This document shows, piece by piece, positions 60,882-64,000 of a stretch of 64,000 nucleotides of DNA. A program made the position numbers and the translations under genes. A model generated the notes under the pieces. It ran no database searches, was not told the DNA's origin, and saw only the letters and a program-made list of their open reading frames with translations. Location: contig JANJXV010000265.1 of assembly GCA_024803745.1 (NCBI GenBank), positions 310,001-374,000 on the forward strand. Reading direction: 5' to 3'. Source of the stretch: Megascapheus bottae (lineage: Eukaryota; Chordata; Mammalia; Rodentia; Geomyidae). The number at the start of each line of letters is the position of its first letter. The first letter of the stretch is position 1.

Positions 60882-61104
60882 CTTGTTTGATTTTTGTCAA
60901 TTGTGGGGCTTGAACTCTGGGCCTGGGCACTGTCCCTGAGCTCTTCAGCTCAAGGCTAGTGCTTTACTCTGTGAGCCACAGTGCCACTTCTGGTTTTTCT
61001 GGCAGTTAACTGGGTACTTTCGCTGGCTTTAAACTTTGATTCTCATATCTTAGCCTCCTGAGTAGCTAAGATTATAAGTGTGAGGTACCATCACCAGGCT
61101 GCTG
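60882..61104 (-). mobile_element. SINE, 7SL/B1-headed composite
   Basis: Copy of 16612-16834. Confidence 0.75.
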
Positions 61105-61451
61105 CTCTGTTACTATGCAGGTTCTGGATCAAGAACTTCAAGTTCTTACTTCAATTTTTTCTTCTCTTGCCTGATACTCTGCCATTTGAACGAAGCCCCA
61201 GTTCGTGGTCTTTGTTGGTTAATGAGAGATATTATGATTTTCTAATATTCAGAGCAACGATTATAAAACCCAGCATTTTACTTACTTGAATAAATTAAGA
61301 GATAGGACCTAGTGAGATGGAAAACAAAATTTTTTTTCAAGTTGCTATCCTGTTCTAATGCATAAGTCTGGCTATTTTGCTTACACACAAATATGTATTT
61401 TACCAGTTTCTACTCTATTTTTGCTTAGCTTAAAACCACCACTGCCATTTC
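61105..61451. other. Anonymous AT-rich sequence
   Basis: Copy of 16835-17181; nothing recognised. Confidence 0.4.
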
Positions 61452-61548
61452 ATAGATTTTGTTGTTGTTGTTTGCGGTGCTTGAACTCTGTCCCTGGGCT
61501 GTTCCTCAGATCTTCAGTTCAATGCCAGTGCTCTACTACTTTTGATTT
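61452..61548 (-). mobile_element. SINE second-half fragment
   Basis: Copy of 17182-17278. Confidence 0.55.
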
Positions 61549-61725
61549 GGCCAGTCCTGGGCTTGAACTCAGGGACTGAGCACTGTCCTTATATTTTCTC
61601 ATGGCTAGGGCTCTACCACTTCAGCCACAGCACCACTTCCAGCATTTTTCTATGTATGTGGTATTGAGGAATTGAACCCAGGTCTTCGTGCATGCTAGGC
61701 AAGCACGCTACCACTAGGCCAAACT
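61547..61725 (-). mobile_element. SINE, tRNA/ID-headed type, at the satellite edge
   Basis: Copy of 17277-17455. The second satellite array starts right after it. Confidence 0.75.
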
Positions 61726-64000
61726 CTGTGTGAAGTCACAGAATGGAGGTGTGTGAACGCACAATGGAGGTGAGTGAAGTCACAGAATGGAGGTGTGTGA
61801 AGTCATAGAATGGAAGTGCGTGAAGTCATAGAATGGAGGTGTGTGATGTCAGAATGGAGGTGTGTGAAGTCACAGAATGGAGGTATGTGACGTCATAAAT
61901 GTTGGTGTGTGAAGTCATAGAATGGAGGTGTGAAGTCAGAGAATGGAGGTGTGAAGTCATAGAATGAAGGTGTGTGAAGTCATAGAATGCAGGTGTGTGA
62001 AGTCATAGAATGGAGGTGTGTGAAGTCAGATTGGAGGTGTGTGAACTAAAAGAATGGAGGTGTGTCAACTCAGAAAGGAGGTGTGTGAAGTCATAGAGTG
62101 GAGGTGTGTGAAGTTATAGAATGCAGGTCTGTGAAATCATAGAATGGAGGTGTGTGAAGCCACAGAAATGAGGTGTTTGAAGTAAAAATGGAAGTGCGTA
62201 AAGTCAGAATGGAGGTGTGTGAAGTCATAGAATGGAGGTGTGTGAAGTCAGAATGGAGGTATGAGAAGTCACAGAATGGAGATGTGTGAATTCAGAATGG
62301 AGGTAATTGAAGTCATATAATGGAGGTGTGTGAAGTCATAGAATGGAGGTGTGTGAAGTTATACAATGGAGGTGTGTGAAATCATTGAATGGAGGTGTTT
62401 GATTCACAGAATGGAGGTGTGTGAAGTCATAGAATGGATGTTTCTAAAGTAAGACTGAATGTGTGTGAAGTCATAGAATGGAGGTGTGTGAAGTCAAAAT
62501 TAAGGTGTGTGAACTCATAGAATGGAGGTGTGTGAAGTCAAAGAATGGAGGTGTGTGAAGTCAAACAATAGAGGTGTGTGAAGTCACAGAATGGAGGTGT
62601 GTGAAGTCACAGATTGGAAGTGTGTGAAGTCAAAACTGAGGTGTGTGAAGTCAAAAAGGTGGTGTGTGAAGTCACAAATGGAGGTGTGTGAAGTCACAGA
62701 ATGGAGGTATGTGAACTCAGAATGGAGGTGTGCGAAGTCATAGATGGAGGTGTGGGAAGTCATAGTATGGAGGTGTGTGAAATTATAGAAAGGAGTTTTG
62801 TGAACTCACAGAATGGACTGTGTGAAGTCAGAATGGAGGTGTGTGAAGTCATAGAATGGAGGTGTGTGAAGACAGAATGGAGGTGTGTGAAGTCATAGAA
62901 TGGAGGTGTGCGAAGTCACAATGGAGGTGTGTGAAATCATAGAATGGAGCTGTGTGAAGTCACAGAATGGAGGTGTGTGAAGTCACAGAATGGAGGTGTG
63001 TGAAGTCATAGAATGGAGGTGTGTGAAGTCATAGAATGGAGGTGTGGGAAGTCAGTTTGGAGGTGTGTGAAGTCACAGAATTGAGGTGTGTGAACACAGA
63101 ATGGAGGTTTGTGAAGTCACATAATGGAGGAGTGTGAAGTCATAGAGTGGAGGTGAGTGAAGTCACATTCGAGGTCTATGAAGTCATAGAATGGTGGTGT
63201 GTGAAGTCAGAATGGAGGTGTGTGAAGTCATAGAATGGAGATGTGTTAACTCATAGAATGGAGGTGTGTGACGTCACAATGGAAGTGTGTGAATTCATAG
63301 AATGGAGGTGTGTGAAGTCACAGAATGGAGGTGTGCGAAGTCATACAATGGAGGTGTGTGAAGTCAGAATGGAGGTGTGTGAAATCATAGATGGACGTGT
63401 GTGAAGTCATAGTATGGAGGTGTGTGAAATCATAGAATGGAGGTTTGTGAAGTCTGAGAATGAAGCTGTGTGAAGTAAGAATGGCAGTGAGTGAAGGCAT
63501 AGAATGGAGGTGTGTGAAGTCAAAATGGAAGTGTGTAAAATCATAGAATCGTGGTGTGTGAGGTCACAATGGAGGTGTGTGAAGTCATAGAATGGAGGTG
63601 TGTGAAATCACAGAATGGAGGTGTGTGAAGTCATAGAATGGAGGTGTGTGAAGTCATAGAATGGAGGTTTGTGAAGTCACAGAATGAAGGTGTGTGAAGT
63701 CACAGAATGGAGGGGTGTGAACTCAGAATGGAGGTAGGTGAAGTCAAAGAATGGAGGTGTGTGAAGTCATAGAATGTAGGTGTGTGAAGTCACAGAATGG
63801 AGGTGTGTGAATTCATAGAATGGAGGTGTGTGAAGTCACAGAATGGAGGTGTGTGAAGTCATAGAATGGAGGTGTGTGAAGTCAAAATGGAGGTGTGTGA
63901 AGTCACAGAATGGAGGTGTGTGAACTCAGAATGGAGGTGTGTGAAGTCACAGAAGGGAGGTATATGAAGTCATATAATGGAGGTGTGTGAAGTCATAGAA
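61726..64000. repeat. 23-bp satellite array, second copy, runs off the window
   Basis: Matches 17456-19730 almost base for base (differences include 61819 c for t, 63294 t for g and 63335 c for t). All of it is domain 1 material; whether the higher-order domains follow cannot be seen. Confidence 0.96.

Larger units (their letters stand above)
47733..64000. repeat. Second copy of a ~44.28-kb tandem duplication (matches 3455-19730)
   Basis: The offset is 44,278 at 3461, 44,279 at 4335, 44,280 at 7336, 44,281 at 13595 and 44,270 after the TG tract. The steps are single-base indels plus one 10-bp microsatellite change. Over 5701-8700 against 49981-52980 I noted only about six substitutions. The copy starts in the middle of L1 ORF2 and runs off the window inside the satellite. 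Confidence 0.97.

Overview
The window looks like repeat-rich, non-coding nuclear DNA from a rodent. It is built almost entirely from L1 retrotransposon debris, SINEs, pieces of an LTR retrovirus-like element and a very large 23-bp satellite array. I found no intact host gene. Two SINE types recur: a tRNA/ID-headed one and a 7SL/B1-headed one, which share a similar second half. This combination resembles SINEs I remember from heteromyid rodents (kangaroo rats and pocket mice). The lineage call is from memory and only moderately certain; rodent is firmer.

Layout: 1-1298 is the 3' end of an LTR element (polypurine tract and LTR), preceded by an intron-free fragment matching the nucleoporin TPR. 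1299-8703 (block A) is a minus-strand, near full-length but broken L1 plus its 5' flank with two SINEs. 8704-10985 (block B) is a second, 5'-truncated L1 3' half. 10986-17455 holds SINEs, three old L1 3'-end pieces, a (TG)n tract and anonymous AT-rich DNA. 17456-42116 is a 24.7-kb array of 23-bp monomers (consensus gaatggaggtgtgtgaagtc followed by ata or aca), with nested higher-order repeats of about 830, 1,099, 1,840 and 3,692 bp. The 3,692-bp unit carries a solo LTR, present three times. 42117-44370 is SINE-rich flank. 44371-47734 (block C) is a more diverged paralogue of 5216-8609.

From 47733 to the window end the sequence repeats 3455 to about 19730 almost base for base (offset 44,270-44,281). 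Blocks A (from 3455), B, the SINE region and the start of the satellite therefore all occur twice. This is either a very recent tandem duplication with a unit of about 44.28 kb or an assembly/haplotype duplication. In the stretches I compared by eye the copies differ at roughly 2 sites per kb.

Nothing here works together as a pathway. What is notable is the history: LTR insertion into a satellite followed by co-amplification, repeated higher-order expansion, a large duplication whose junction lies inside L1-related sequence, and a TPR cDNA fragment lying against a retroviral 3' end.
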